Shown here piece after piece: positions 10,432-19,753 of a DNA stretch of 64,000 bases. The translations under genes were made by a program, and so were the position numbers. A model generated the notes under the pieces. The model was not told the origin of the DNA. It saw nothing but the letters and a program-made list of their open reading frames with translations, and did not search any database. This DNA is from a bacterium (lineage in GTDB: Bacteria; UBA8248). Location: contig JAJDYR010000015.1 of assembly GCA_022825065.1 (NCBI GenBank), positions 41,001 through 105,000 on the forward strand. The letters run 5' to 3'. Position 1 is the stretch's first letter; every line of letters starts with the position of its first letter.

Positions 10432-11910
10432 ATGAAGAGAATTTTTCTCGCAACACTGATTCTGATGGGCATCACGGTTTTCGTGGCTTCAACGGCCATC
10501 GCCGCTATGATGGTGCACCCCGGCAAGACGGTTGAGGAGCGCGCCATCAACGGAGCGAAAGCATACATCAAGAAGCATAATCTGAAGAATCCGAAGCAGA
10601 CCATGCTTCTGATTTCGCTCTTCAAGAACTCCCAGCCGAAATACCTGAGGCAATGGAAGAAACTCACCGGCGTCGACATGGGTTCCATCCAGTACGGCTA
10701 CACCGACATTCCCGCCAAAATCATGGCCGAAGCCGTGGCGAAAACGGGGCAGTACGACGTCATCAACCACTTCCCCTACGTCATTCCCGACGCCGTGGGC
10801 GCGGGCACGCTCCAGCCGCTGGATGCGTATATGGCCAAGGGGAAACCCGATTTCACGGGCATCGACTCCGGCCTGCTGGCGCAGCAGAAGTACAAGGGGA
10901 AGACCTACTGGTTCATCCTCGACGGCGATCATCTCGCGCTGTTCCTGCGCTCGGACATCATGAAGGCGGCTGCGAAGGAGTACAAGGCCAAGTTCGGCAA
11001 GGAGCCGGGATGTCCCGACACGATGGCCGAGTGGGAACAGATGGCCAAGTTCTTCCATACGAAAAAGGGCCAGACCCGCTGGGGCATGAAGTTCGATCAG
11101 CCGCTCTACGGCGCGCAGGCCTACCGGAGCATCAACTTCTCCTACAGGCACTTCCCGGCATATGTGGGCGGACTGCTGTTCGACAAGAACATGAACCCCA
11201 CCATCAACACGCCGAACGGCATCCGGGCGATCAAGGAGTTCACCTCCATCGTCAAGTACATGCCGCCGGACGTGCAGGGCTGGGGAACGCCGCAGCTCTA
11301 TCCTCACTGGGGTAGTGGACAAGCCTTCTCGTTCATGTCCTTCCCCTCGGCGATGGGCTACGCCAACCGCAACCCGAAGAGCAAGATCAGCGGCCATCAG
11401 TTGGCCTGCCCGATTCCCGCGGTGAAAGGAGCGAGCGGAAAGATGGTGCGACGCGCTCCGCAGGCGGCCGGAACCGGCTACATGGTGAACGCGCACAGCA
11501 AACACCCCGAGCTCGCCTACTACTTCATCCAGTGGTTCACGGGCCCGACCCAGGGCGACATCGCCATCGCCGATCCCGCGGGCTTCTGGGATCCGATGCG
11601 CGCCTCGAACCTGACGAACAAGGCCGTGCTCGACAAGCACACCGAGCCGTTCGTCAAGATGACGATGAAGAACGCGAAAAACGCCATCTCCCTGCTCATG
11701 ATCGAGGGTAACTACGAGTACTTCAACGTGCTCGACAAGAACATGGCGCAGGTCATGCAGGGCAACATTTCCGCCGAGCAGGCGGCGAAGAACGTCGAAA
11801 AAGGCTGGAACCGCATCACCGAAGACATCGGTCGGAAAGAGCAAATTGCGGCTTGGAGAGCGAGCGTCGCCAGCGGCGCTTACATCGACAAGTTCGCGCC
11901 GACCAACTAA
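10432..11910 (+). CDS. Extracellular solute-binding protein of the carbohydrate ABC importer
   Basis: Periplasmic receptor of the neighbouring importer, 492 residues, in the size range of family 1 solute-binding proteins. A signal peptide of about 24 residues ends near VASTAIA. A strong GGAGGGAGGAGG site precedes the ATG. The mature part has the family pattern of an N-lobe with GQYDVINHFPYVIPD and a C-lobe with YFIQWFTGP. It is followed by a stable hairpin that probably raises its transcript level above that of the permeases. The ligand cannot be inferred beyond a likely sugar, polyol or phosphorylated derivative. Confidence 0.82.
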   Translation: MKRIFLATLILMGITVFVASTAIAAMMVHPGKTVEERAINGAKAYIKKHNLKNPKQTMLLISLFKNSQPKYLRQWKKLTGVDMGSIQYGYTDIPAKIMAEAVAKTGQYDVINHFPYVIPDAVGAGTLQPLDAYMAKGKPDFTGIDSGLLAQQKYKGKTYWFILDGDHLALFLRSDIMKAAAKEYKAKFGKEPGCPDTMAEWEQMAKFFHTKKGQTRWGMKFDQPLYGAQAYRSINFSYRHFPAYVGGLLFDKNMNPTINTPNGIRAIKEFTSIVKYMPPDVQGWGTPQLYPHWGSGQAFSFMSFPSAMGYANRNPKSKISGHQLACPIPAVKGASGKMVRRAPQAAGTGYMVNAHSKHPELAYYFIQWFTGPTQGDIAIADPAGFWDPMRASNLTNKAVLDKHTEPFVKMTMKNAKNAISLLMIEGNYEYFNVLDKNMAQVMQGNISAEQAAKNVEKGWNRITEDIGRKEQIAAWRASVASGAYIDKFAPTN

Positions 11911-11926
11911 ACATCGCGCACCAAGA

Positions 11927-11960
11927 GCGCCCGCTCCGGCCTCCATGCCGGGGCGGGCGC
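11927..11960 (+). terminator. Stem-loop after the solute-binding protein gene
   Basis: A 14-base-pair GC stem with one G-T wobble (GCGCCCGCTCCGGC paired with GCCGGGGCGGGCGC) and a 6-base loop. There is no T tract, so it is more likely an mRNA-stabilising or attenuating hairpin than a full terminator; the permease genes continue 41 bases later. Confidence 0.6.
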
Positions 11961-12001
11961 CTCGCGCGAAACGCTTTGACTCTAGTTAAGACGAAAAAAC
12001 G

Positions 12002-12952
12002 ATGGCCCAAGCAACGATAAAAGAACGCAAGAGCCTCTCTGCCTGGTTGTCGCAGGAAAAGGTATTCCGCCTGATTCCGTTCATCATGGTGGAGGCGACC
12101 TTCCTCCTGCTCCTCGCCATTCCCTTCATGCTCACCATCTATATCAGCCTTCTCAAATGGCGCGCCAACAGGCCCTTCGAGCAGGCTTATTTTCACGGTT
12201 TGCTGAATTACGTCCGCGTCCTCACCACCGAAGATTTCTGGTGGGCGCTCGGACGGACTTTCTATTTCGCGGGAACGGCGGTTTTCTTCGAGCTGGTCAT
12301 CGGCTTTCTTCTCGCCATGCTGGCCTACAAGCAATTCCGGGGGAGACGCATTTATATTACGATTTTCCTGATCCCCATGATGGTGGTGCCCGTTGTGGGG
12401 GGCTACAACTTCTCGATGATCTACATCGACTCGGGTCCCCTGAACCAGATTCTCGCGCCCATCACCGAGGCCATGGGCGTGAACCCGCGGATCCGCTGGC
12501 TCTCGCACCCCATCGCCGCGCAGTGGGCGATCATCATCGCCGACGTGTGGCAATGGACGTCGCTCACGTTTCTGATTTTCCTCTCGGGCTTCACCGCGCT
12601 CCCGCAGCAACTCACCAACGCGGCGCGCGTTCTGGGAGCGAGCAGGTGGCAGATTTTCTGGAAGGTGCACCTACCGCTGCTCAAGCCCGCGATCATGATC
12701 GCCGTCATCATCCGCTCGATGGAGGCGCTCAAGCTCTTCGACCTGTCCGTGCTGCTCACCTTCGGCGGGCCGGGCACCTCGACCGAGACCATTGCGTTCT
12801 TCCTCTGGCGGCAGGTGTGGCAGTTCAACAAGTACAGCTTCGGCGCGGCCGCCTCCATCATCCTGCTCTTCATTTTCGGAGCACTCATCTTCTATGGCAT
12901 TTATCTGCTCGTGCGGGAGCGATCCATCGTTGAAGAGGAAAGCATGAGATGA
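12002..12952 (+). CDS. Carbohydrate ABC transporter permease, MalF/UgpA type
   Basis: First membrane subunit of the importer; 316 residues with six predicted helices, the first at about 22-45 (IPFIMVEATFLLLLAIPFML). The ATPase-coupling EAA loop is LPQQLTNAARVLGASRWQIFWKVHLPLLKP. Its stop overlaps the next start in an ATGA, so the two permeases are translationally coupled. The last 40 or so bases of this gene recur before the duplicated downstream permease, marking the duplication breakpoint. Confidence 0.88.
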   Translation: MAQATIKERKSLSAWLSQEKVFRLIPFIMVEATFLLLLAIPFMLTIYISLLKWRANRPFEQAYFHGLLNYVRVLTTEDFWWALGRTFYFAGTAVFFELVIGFLLAMLAYKQFRGRRIYITIFLIPMMVVPVVGGYNFSMIYIDSGPLNQILAPITEAMGVNPRIRWLSHPIAAQWAIIIADVWQWTSLTFLIFLSGFTALPQQLTNAARVLGASRWQIFWKVHLPLLKPAIMIAVIIRSMEALKLFDLSVLLTFGGPGTSTETIAFFLWRQVWQFNKYSFGAAASIILLFIFGALIFYGIYLLVRERSIVEEESMR

Positions 12953-13917
12953 CGAACGATGTCGACAGGCGCGGGGAGATGTCCTTCGCCAAGCGCTACA
13001 ACCTCTTCTTCTGGTTCCGTCACGCAGCGCTGCTGAGCTGGGCGATCATGATCATGTTCCCGATCTTCTGGATGGTCTCGACCTCCTTCAAGGACACGGG
13101 CGACTGGGTGGCCTGGCCGCCGAACTGGTTCCCGAGCTTCCTCGGCGGGGGATACGAGCCCACCCTGCACAACTACCGGCAGATTTTCGCCGTGGTCGGC
13201 CACGGCGAAGGCCTCAGCCGGGAGGCCACCGAGCAGGCCTTCACGATCTGGGTAGGGGTGCGCGATTCGATGATCATCTCCTCCATCAGCGCGCTCGTCG
13301 CCCTCCTGCTGGGCACGTTCCTCGCCTACTCGATATCGCGCTTCAACGTGGGCGGGAAGTATTTCCGCTACATGATCCTCACCATCCGCATGGTGCCGCC
13401 CATCATCATCGCGATTCCCGTCGTGATGTATTACGCCATCCTGATCCCGTTCGCGACCCAGACGGTTCTCGGCTACCGGTTCAGCCTCATCGACTCCTAC
13501 ACCGGTCTCGGCCTCCTCTACACGGCGACCACGCTGCCGTTCGTCATCTGGATGATGCTGAACTTCATCGAGGAGATTCCCAAGACCATCGAACATGCCG
13601 CGCAAATCATGGGCGCGGGCCGTCTCTACACGCTGCGCCGCGTGGTCATCCCCCTCGTCGCGCCGGGCATGGTGGTGACCTTCCTGTTCATCTTCATCCT
13701 GAACTGGAGCGAGTTCCTGCTCGCGCTGACGCTCACCCAGCCGAACGTCACCACCCTCCCGGTGCTGCTCAACAAGTTCCAGAGCGCGGTGGAGGGCAGG
13801 CTCTACGGGCCGCAGGCGGCTATCGGGACGGTCATCACCATCCCCGTGGTCATCCTCGGCGTCATGATCCAGAAGCACCTCGTCACGGGATTCAGCTTCG
13901 GCACCATCCGAAAGTAG
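12949..13917 (+). CDS. Carbohydrate ABC transporter permease, MalG/UgpE type (copy 1)
   Basis: Second membrane subunit; 322 residues, helices at about 26-48, 105-130, 140-165, 180-200, 240-262 and 285-305. The coupling loop is EEIPKTIEHAAQIMGAGRLYT. It overlaps the upstream permease by 4 bases (ATGA). A near-identical gene follows 87 bases downstream; the two proteins are the same length and differ mainly in a periplasmic stretch at about residues 70-95. It is presumably the original partner of the MalF-type permease. Confidence 0.88.
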   Translation: MTNDVDRRGEMSFAKRYNLFFWFRHAALLSWAIMIMFPIFWMVSTSFKDTGDWVAWPPNWFPSFLGGGYEPTLHNYRQIFAVVGHGEGLSREATEQAFTIWVGVRDSMIISSISALVALLLGTFLAYSISRFNVGGKYFRYMILTIRMVPPIIIAIPVVMYYAILIPFATQTVLGYRFSLIDSYTGLGLLYTATTLPFVIWMMLNFIEEIPKTIEHAAQIMGAGRLYTLRRVVIPLVAPGMVVTFLFIFILNWSEFLLALTLTQPNVTTLPVLLNKFQSAVEGRLYGPQAAIGTVITIPVVILGVMIQKHLVTGFSFGTIRK

Positions 13918-14004
13918 CCCCCCGCGCAAATGCGGCGCATTGATAAATTATAGGATTCACCTGCTCGTGCGGGAGCGGTCCATCGCCCGAGAGGAGGGGA
14001 TGAG

Positions 14005-14973
14005 ATGACGAACGAGGCCGGCAGGCGCGCGGAGATGTCCTTCGCCAAGCGCTACAACCTCTTCTTCTGGTTCCGCCATGCCGCGCTTCTTGGCTGGGCG
14101 AGCATGATCATGTTCCCGATCTTCTGGATGATATCGACTTCCTTCAAGGATTCGGGCGACTGGCTGGCCTGGCCGCCGAACTGGTTCCCGAGCTTCCTCG
14201 GCGGGGGATACGAACCCACCCTGGACAACTACCGGCTGATTTTCAGCCTGTTCGGACAGGGCGATCGCGTCAACCGCGATGTTCTCGAGCATGTCTTCAC
14301 GATCTGGGGGGCGGTGCGCGATTCGATGGTCATCTCCTCCATCAGCGCGCTGCTCGCTCTCCTGCTGGGCACGTTCCTGGCCTACTCGATATCGCGCTTC
14401 AACGTGGGTGGAAAGTATTTCCGCTACATGATCCTGACCATCCGGATGGTCCCGCCCATCATCATCGCGATTCCCGTCGTGATGTACTACGCAATACTCA
14501 TTCCGTTCGCGACCCAGACCGTTCTCGGCTACCGGATCAGCATGATCGACTCCTACTCCGGCCTGTGCCTCCTCTACATGGCGACCACGCTGCCCTTCGT
14601 CATCTGGATGATGCTGAACTTCATCGAGGAGATTCCCAAGACCATCGAGCACGCCGCGCATATCATGGGCGCGGGGCGCATCTACACGCTGCGCCGCGTG
14701 GTGATGCCCCTGGTCGCGCCGGGCATGGTGGTGACGTTTCTCTTCATCTTCATCCTGAACTGGAGCGAGTTCCTGCTCGCGCTGACGCTCACCCAGCCGA
14801 AAGTCGTCACCCTGCCCATCCTGCTCAACAAGTTCCAGAGCGCGGTGGAGGGCAGGCTCTACGGACCGCAGGCGGCGATCGGGACGGTCATCACCATCCC
14901 CGTGGTCATCCTCGGCGTCCTGATCCAGAAGCACCTCGTCACGGGATTCAGCTTCGGCACCATCCGCAAGTAG
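14005..14973 (+). CDS. Carbohydrate ABC transporter permease, MalG/UgpE type (copy 2, tandem duplicate)
   Basis: Same length (322 residues) and nearly the same sequence as the preceding gene, with intact coupling loop EEIPKTIEHAAHIMGAGRIYT and no stop or frameshift. Differences cluster at about residues 70-95 (FSLFGQGDRVNRDVLEHV instead of FAVVGHGEGLSREATEQA), a periplasmic loop, which suggests altered contact with a binding protein. The spacer upstream repeats the 3' tail of the MalF-type gene and the shared start context (gagatgacgaac), showing unequal duplication of about 1,056 bases. A GAGGAGGGG site lies before the ATG. Confidence 0.88.
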   Translation: MTNEAGRRAEMSFAKRYNLFFWFRHAALLGWASMIMFPIFWMISTSFKDSGDWLAWPPNWFPSFLGGGYEPTLDNYRLIFSLFGQGDRVNRDVLEHVFTIWGAVRDSMVISSISALLALLLGTFLAYSISRFNVGGKYFRYMILTIRMVPPIIIAIPVVMYYAILIPFATQTVLGYRISMIDSYSGLCLLYMATTLPFVIWMMLNFIEEIPKTIEHAAHIMGAGRIYTLRRVVMPLVAPGMVVTFLFIFILNWSEFLLALTLTQPKVVTLPILLNKFQSAVEGRLYGPQAAIGTVITIPVVILGVLIQKHLVTGFSFGTIRK

Positions 14974-16021
14974 CCCTCGGGCAGATGCGGGCAGTTGCGC
15001 GCAAATGCGGGGTGCTCAAAAAATTTATTTTTATGCCATATCTGAGTGCAATACACTGAGATTTTAAGATAACTCTTTGTGTTGCAACCACTTGCACCGT
15101 CAGTATTTTTCGGAAATTTATCGAAAAACCCCGTGAATTTATCGATATTTCTCGAAATTCCCGCCAATCCGCGATCCCGGGCCGTTTGCTCCATACCGCA
15201 CGCACGCGAGGCTGCGAGCAACCCGCCGCCACCACCGGGCCTGCCCGCATGAAAATCCTCAAAAGACTTCATCATGTCATCGACTCCTGATGGGCGGTAA
15301 AGCTGCTCACGAGGGGTTGTTGAAAACCCCTCGCCGGGCGTATGGCCCTTCCCCCTGTTAAGGGCTTGTTGAAAAACCCCCTGCGAGGGTAATGGCAACC
15401 CCCTTGAAAGGGAAACTTCATAAAGGCAACCCCCCCTACCCCCCCTTGTCAGGGGGGCAAGAAAAAGCACCCCCCTCAGTCCGGCGGGCCCCCTCAGTCC
15501 GGCGGCAGCGGATCGCCTTTTTTACCCCCCCTTTGTCATGACATTGCCTCTTTTTACCCCCCTGACAAGGGGGGGGTAGGGGGGTTGCCTTTCAAGGCGA
15601 CAGCTTGCGGGTCCGCCCGTATGAAATCCTACGGGAGCGTTCTTTCAGAACGCCTGCGGCAAATGCGGGGAATTGCGCGCTGAAACGGCGCGAATACGCC
15701 TGCCGACCCGGCATGAAGAAAAAAATGACTTCCCATCGAACATTTTGCTATAGTTTCAGGACACAGATCGTTGCGACATAAACAGGTATAGGGAAACATC
15801 GGGCCATCCCATACCCCATAGCGCGAATATGGATGACGGAGTGAGGAAAGATCCCGTCCAGAAGGTAAATTTCGAGGTGGTTCGCTTTTTTTCTTTTTCG
15901 ATCGGCATTCATTATCCCGGGCTGCGCCGGGGGCCCCTGGGGTGAAATTCTGCGCGGGCCGGGTGAATTACGGACGCAAAAAAACAATCCGGAGGCAAAC
16001 GCATACGGAAGGGAGATGATG
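14974..16021. other. Gene-free repeat-rich region
   Basis: About 1,050 bases with no supported gene. It holds two TTGTTGAAAA motifs (near 15309 and 15368), one full copy of the C/G-tract palindrome (15425-15589) with an inserted partial second arm, and an AT-rich stretch at 15020-15140. Many stops occur in all frames. Confidence 0.6.
15425..15589. repeat. C/G-tract palindromic repeat, copy 1
   Basis: Left arm GGCAACCCCCCCTACC...TTGTCAGGGGGG and right arm ACCCCCCTGACAAGGGG...GGGTTGCC form a near-perfect inverted repeat of about 33 bases. The interior is longer (about 100 bases) than in other copies because a partial third arm (acccccctttgtcatgac) is present. Confidence 0.8.
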
Positions 16022-17023
16022 ATGAGGCATGTAATCGCTGTTTTGCTCACAACGATAATTCTCGGCGGCTGCGCCTTTGGCGATGGCAGCGGACCCATAC
16101 CCCACGTCGACTTCGAGCGCACCACCTCGTTCGAAGACAATGAACTCATCATCCATACGACGCAGTTCGACGGCACCAGGGTGCGGCTCAGCACCTTGCG
16201 CGACGCGGAGAGCACGGGCCCCTTTGCTACGGAGATGCCTGGTCATGAGGGGCGCGCATGGACGCTTCTGCAAAAGAACGAGGGAGATACCTTCCTGGGC
16301 TACGCGGTGGTGAGCTGGAACAAGGAAGACCCGGGTGATTATCTCGCGGCGGGCTGGTGGATGCATTTCGCGAATCAGCGCTACCCCGATATCGACCCGT
16401 ATCATGAAGACACCCAAATCTATTCGTACATAGACGGCCCGGAGATTGACCCGAATAATCCGCCGTCCCTCCCCGCGATGGGTACGGCATCCTACAGCGG
16501 CGGGGCGGGAGGCCGGTATCTCTACAAGTACGGGGGCAACTGGCCCGAAGGCGTGCAGGGCAAGGTTTCCACCAGGGAGATTGCGGGGATCATGACGCTC
16601 ACGGCGGATTTCGCCGCCGGGACCCTGGAGGGCTGCTGGGGATGCGCGGGCGACCTCGCCGTGCAGCGCTTACACCTTGCGAGCGCATTCGACAGAATAG
16701 AGGAAGAGCCCGTCGAACTGCTGGCGCATCCCAAGGACTATAACGTGCATTTTGCGCCCGTGAAATTCAACCCGGATGGCACGTTCCTGACCTATGAAGG
16801 CGTAACGGTAACGCATCCCGAGCGTTCCATCGAAAGAATCCGGGTCGGATACCTGGCGGGCGCTTTCTCGAATCGACAGGACAGCGCAGGCAACCCGCGC
16901 CTGGTCGCCGGCTTCGGCGGCGCAGTGTTTGCGGAGGAAGACGGCAGCGCTTCCGTTATCAGTGGAATCTTCAACGCTCTGAGCGAACCCTTCAGAGCGT
17001 CGGCGCAAACCCAGGGGCGCTAG
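16022..17023 (+). CDS. Outer-membrane-type lipoprotein, possibly TbpB-like beta-barrel
   Basis: 333-residue predicted lipoprotein. The signal peptide ends in lipobox ILGGC, so Cys would be the lipidated residue. The body is Gly/aromatic-rich with GTASYSGGAGGRYLYKYGG, IMTLTADFAAGTLEGC and a C-terminal AVFAEEDGSASVISGIF. This order (GxxxYxGxxxGxY, then TADFxxxxLxGC, then EExGxxxGxF) recalls the C-lobe barrels of transferrin-binding-protein-like solute-binding lipoproteins, but this is a visual resemblance only. Of three ATG codons (16016, 16019, 16022) the last is best spaced from GGGAG. The next gene is a paralogue. Confidence 0.65.
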   Translation: MRHVIAVLLTTIILGGCAFGDGSGPIPHVDFERTTSFEDNELIIHTTQFDGTRVRLSTLRDAESTGPFATEMPGHEGRAWTLLQKNEGDTFLGYAVVSWNKEDPGDYLAAGWWMHFANQRYPDIDPYHEDTQIYSYIDGPEIDPNNPPSLPAMGTASYSGGAGGRYLYKYGGNWPEGVQGKVSTREIAGIMTLTADFAAGTLEGCWGCAGDLAVQRLHLASAFDRIEEEPVELLAHPKDYNVHFAPVKFNPDGTFLTYEGVTVTHPERSIERIRVGYLAGAFSNRQDSAGNPRLVAGFGGAVFAEEDGSASVISGIFNALSEPFRASAQTQGR

Positions 17024-17138
17024 AGCGAGCCCGGCGCGGGGATGATGCCGGTGCGAGCGGGGAATGACTCTCTCTCACCGGCGACGCCCGTCCGCCAAAT
17101 GCTTGACATCGCCCGGCGCATTATTTACCAAGGTACGC

Positions 17139-18191
17139 ATGATTATGAAAATCCGCATGAAACTCCTGACACCGATCTTCCTCATTTTACTTTCGCTGAC
17201 GGCGGGCTGTTTCAGCGGCGGTTCCGGCGGCGGCTCCATTCCGCCTCCAGTCCCGACACCCACGCTTACGCCCGCCCCCCAGCCGTTTCGCACGGGGACG
17301 ACCTTCGTCGACAACGTCCTCAGCGTCGACGTGCGCTACCACGACGGCCGCACCCGCACCCTCGATTCCGACCGGCACCGGGACGGGTCGTGGGCGCGCT
17401 TCCTCCCCCGCCCCTTGCAACCCGGCCATTCCAGCCGCGAATGGATACTCGCGGAAAACCACTACGACGGCAGGATTCTGCTCTACGCCGCCGTCTCCTG
17501 GAACGACGCCGACCCTGCCGACTATCTTGCGGCCGGATGGTGGCTCGTCTACCCGCCCGGCTCATCCACTGATGATGTCGAATCCGCCACGCGCGGCGTC
17601 TTTCTCGACGGCCCGGAACTCGACCCCGCCAGACCACCCGACCTCCCCCTGACCGGCACGGCCACCTACCTCGGCGGCGCCGGCGGTCTCTACACGTACA
17701 ACTACGGCCGCGACTGGGGCGAGTTGGCCGGTTCTTCGGAGCACACTGAATTCGTGGGGCTTATCTCGCTGACCGCCGACTTCGGCAGCAAGCGCCTCAC
17801 CGGATGCCTGGGGTGTCTCGATCCGATCGGGATCGACGCCGGCCGCCACCTCTATCCGATCGTGACCTGGCGGGTTCCCGATCCCGAGGCGTCACCCGCC
17901 GGCTACGACCTGCGCTTTTCCGCCTCCTTCGACGCCAGGGGCGCATTCGAGGATACCGGGGTCACCGTCACGCATCCCGAACGCAACGTCACGCAAGCCG
18001 CCGGGACCTGGCGCGGCCAGTTCTCGAACGTGGCGGACGCCGACGGCAACCCACGCCGCGTGGTCGGCTCGAGCGATGTTCACTTCGCCGAAGAAGACGG
18101 CTCGACCGGACGCTTTACGGGCATCTTCGATGCGCTTACGCCCGCAACGCTCAAGCCCCCCGGTGACGGCGACGCGGCGAATCCGAACTGA
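17139..18191 (+). CDS. Outer-membrane-type lipoprotein, paralogue of the preceding gene
   Basis: 350-residue predicted lipoprotein with lipobox LTAGC, then a Gly/Ser and Pro linker. It aligns with the upstream protein over its full length: shared segments include WNDADPADYLAAGWW, GTATYLGGAGGLYTYNYG, ISLTADFGSKRLTGC, VTVTHPERN and HFAEEDGSTGRFTGIFDAL. The pair is a diverged tandem duplication. I chose the ATG at 17139, behind AAGG; ATG at 17145 is also possible. Function is unknown; a surface ligand-binding barrel is possible. Confidence 0.65.
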   Translation: MIMKIRMKLLTPIFLILLSLTAGCFSGGSGGGSIPPPVPTPTLTPAPQPFRTGTTFVDNVLSVDVRYHDGRTRTLDSDRHRDGSWARFLPRPLQPGHSSREWILAENHYDGRILLYAAVSWNDADPADYLAAGWWLVYPPGSSTDDVESATRGVFLDGPELDPARPPDLPLTGTATYLGGAGGLYTYNYGRDWGELAGSSEHTEFVGLISLTADFGSKRLTGCLGCLDPIGIDAGRHLYPIVTWRVPDPEASPAGYDLRFSASFDARGAFEDTGVTVTHPERNVTQAAGTWRGQFSNVADADGNPRRVVGSSDVHFAEEDGSTGRFTGIFDALTPATLKPPGDGDAANPN

Positions 18192-18757
18192 AGATACGTC
18201 CTGCGTGAATCCTTCAGGGCTTCAGGGAACTACCAGGGGCTCCGGAGAAAGTCCAGACATCGTGATTTGGTTCGACGGATGTGAAAGTGTGTAGGGGTCG
18301 TATATTTGCGACCCAAATGAAGATCGCATCGAAGAGAATTCCAAATCAACTCCCCCCCCTTGGGGGTTGTTGAAAAAGTTTCCCTCCTCAGGGGATAAAG
18401 GCAACCCCCCCTACCCCCCCTTAACAGGGGGGCAAGAAAAAACAAAAGCCCCTCTGCCGGCGGCGGGCGTCGCCTTTTTATACCCCCCTGTCAAGGGGGG
18501 GTAGGGGGGGTTGCTTTTCCCGTAGGGGCGGCCCCCCGTGGCCGCCCGTATCGAAGATGTCTATTCCCGTGGTTGTCCTTCGTCAGGACAGGCGCAGGGG
18601 CCCGTCCACCACGGTGAACAATTCGATGATCAGGATTCCCTCCCCCCCAAGGGGCTTTTTCAACAACCCCTTGAGCAAAGACCGGCGCGGGGATGTGGAC
18701 AATGCCGGATTGGGTGGAGCACGGCGCCCTGCAAACGACGCCCGTCCTTCAGCCTCC
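18192..18757. other. Gene-free repeat-rich region
   Basis: About 565 bases with one TTGTTGAAAAA motif (18367), one C/G-tract palindrome (18400-18515), a GTAGGGGCGGCC...GGCCGCCC palindrome (about 18520-18546) and one inverted CTTTTTCAACAACCCC motif (18654). No gene is supported. Confidence 0.6.
18400..18515. repeat. C/G-tract palindromic repeat, copy 2
   Basis: About 116 bases: left arm GGCAACCCCCCCTACC...TTAACAGGGGGG, a core with GGCGGGCGTCGCCTTTTTAT, and right arm ACCCCCCTGTCAAGGGG...GGTTGC. The layout matches the copies at 40046, 55768 and 57331. Confidence 0.8.
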
Positions 18758-19753
18758 TCACGGCCCCTGGCCGAGATAACGATTCGCCGCCCCGGAGAGC
18801 GCGTCGACCGCCTCGCGGACGATCCGCGCAACCAGTTCAGCGGCGCCCGGGCTGTCGGCTATCAGGTCCAGCCCCTCGCCGGCGAAGGTAACCGCCATCT
18901 CCGTATCCCCCTCGCGCAGGGCCTCGAAGAAGCGCTCTCGCATGGAGGGGTTCCGCTCCCGCAGTTCGTCGTCGCGGTCATGCCAGGTTTCGGCGAATGC
19001 GTTGCGGATGGCGCGCCCGGTGTAGGGCTCCGGCCAGGCGATGCCCCGTGCCGTGTCGAACGCCTTTGTTCGCAACGTGCGGTCGCCGCCGGTTCGCTCG
19101 ATCAGCGCCTTCTGGTTCGGGTGGCCCAGCGCCTCCCGCGTGGCGAAGAAACGGGTGCCTATGAGGACGGCCTCGGCGCCCAGCATCAGGGCGGCGGCCA
19201 GGCCGCGCCCGTCACTGACGCCGCCAGCGGCGGCGACCGGGACCGGCGCCACCGCATCGACGACCGCCGGAACGAGCGGCAGCGTGGAGCGGTCGGCCCC
19301 GTGGCCCCCGGCCTCCGTGCCCTGGGCGATGATGATCTGGGCGCCCTTCGCCGCCGCCTCCCGGGCGTCTTTCAGGGTCTGCACCTGGCAGATCAGCGTC
19401 GCGCCGGCTTCGCGGATCTTCGCGGCGTAGGGTTCGATATCGCCGAAGGAGAGCATGACGGCCCGCGGCCTGCATTCAAGTGCTGCGTCGAGCGCGCCGG
19501 GCCGCTCGGCCAGCGCCCAGGTGATGAAGCCGATCCCGACCGCGTGGTCGCCCGCCTTGTCGAACTCCCCGCGAATCCACCCATCCGAGCCGTAGCCGAA
19601 CGCGGGGTCGGCGTAGCCTGCGCCGATCAGGCCCAGCCCCCCGCCGACGGAGACCTCGCGGGCCAGCGCGCCGCCGGCGACGCCGCCCATCGGGGCGAGC
19701 AGGATCGGGTGGTCGATGTTCAGCAGACGGGTGATCGCGGTGGCAAGTTTCAT
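18758..19753 (-). CDS. Nitronate monooxygenase / 2-nitropropane dioxygenase family flavoprotein
   Basis: FMN-dependent TIM-barrel protein of about 331 residues that would oxidise alkyl nitronates, though the family also includes enoyl reductases. Visible family features are the N-terminal HPILLAPMGGVAGG (FMN/substrate region), VQTLKDAREAAAKGAQ, AQGTEAGGHG (phosphate-binding loop) and LMLGAEAVLIGTRFFAT. I chose the ATG at 19753 (MKLATAITRLLN); an ATG four codons upstream is equally open. It stands alone, facing repeat-rich DNA on both sides, so there is no pathway context. Confidence 0.82.
   Translation of the reverse strand: MKLATAITRLLNIDHPILLAPMGGVAGGALAREVSVGGGLGLIGAGYADPAFGYGSDGWIRGEFDKAGDHAVGIGFITWALAERPGALDAALECRPRAVMLSFGDIEPYAAKIREAGATLICQVQTLKDAREAAAKGAQIIIAQGTEAGGHGADRSTLPLVPAVVDAVAPVPVAAAGGVSDGRGLAAALMLGAEAVLIGTRFFATREALGHPNQKALIERTGGDRTLRTKAFDTARGIAWPEPYTGRAIRNAFAETWHDRDDELRERNPSMRERFFEALREGDTEMAVTFAGEGLDLIADSPGAAELVARIVREAVDALSGAANRYLGQGP

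Noticed and set aside
12901..14934. Two long minus-strand frames opposite the permease genes
   Set aside because: They mirror each other only because the permease genes are duplicated. Low-complexity acidic/His-rich translation and no ribosome sites.
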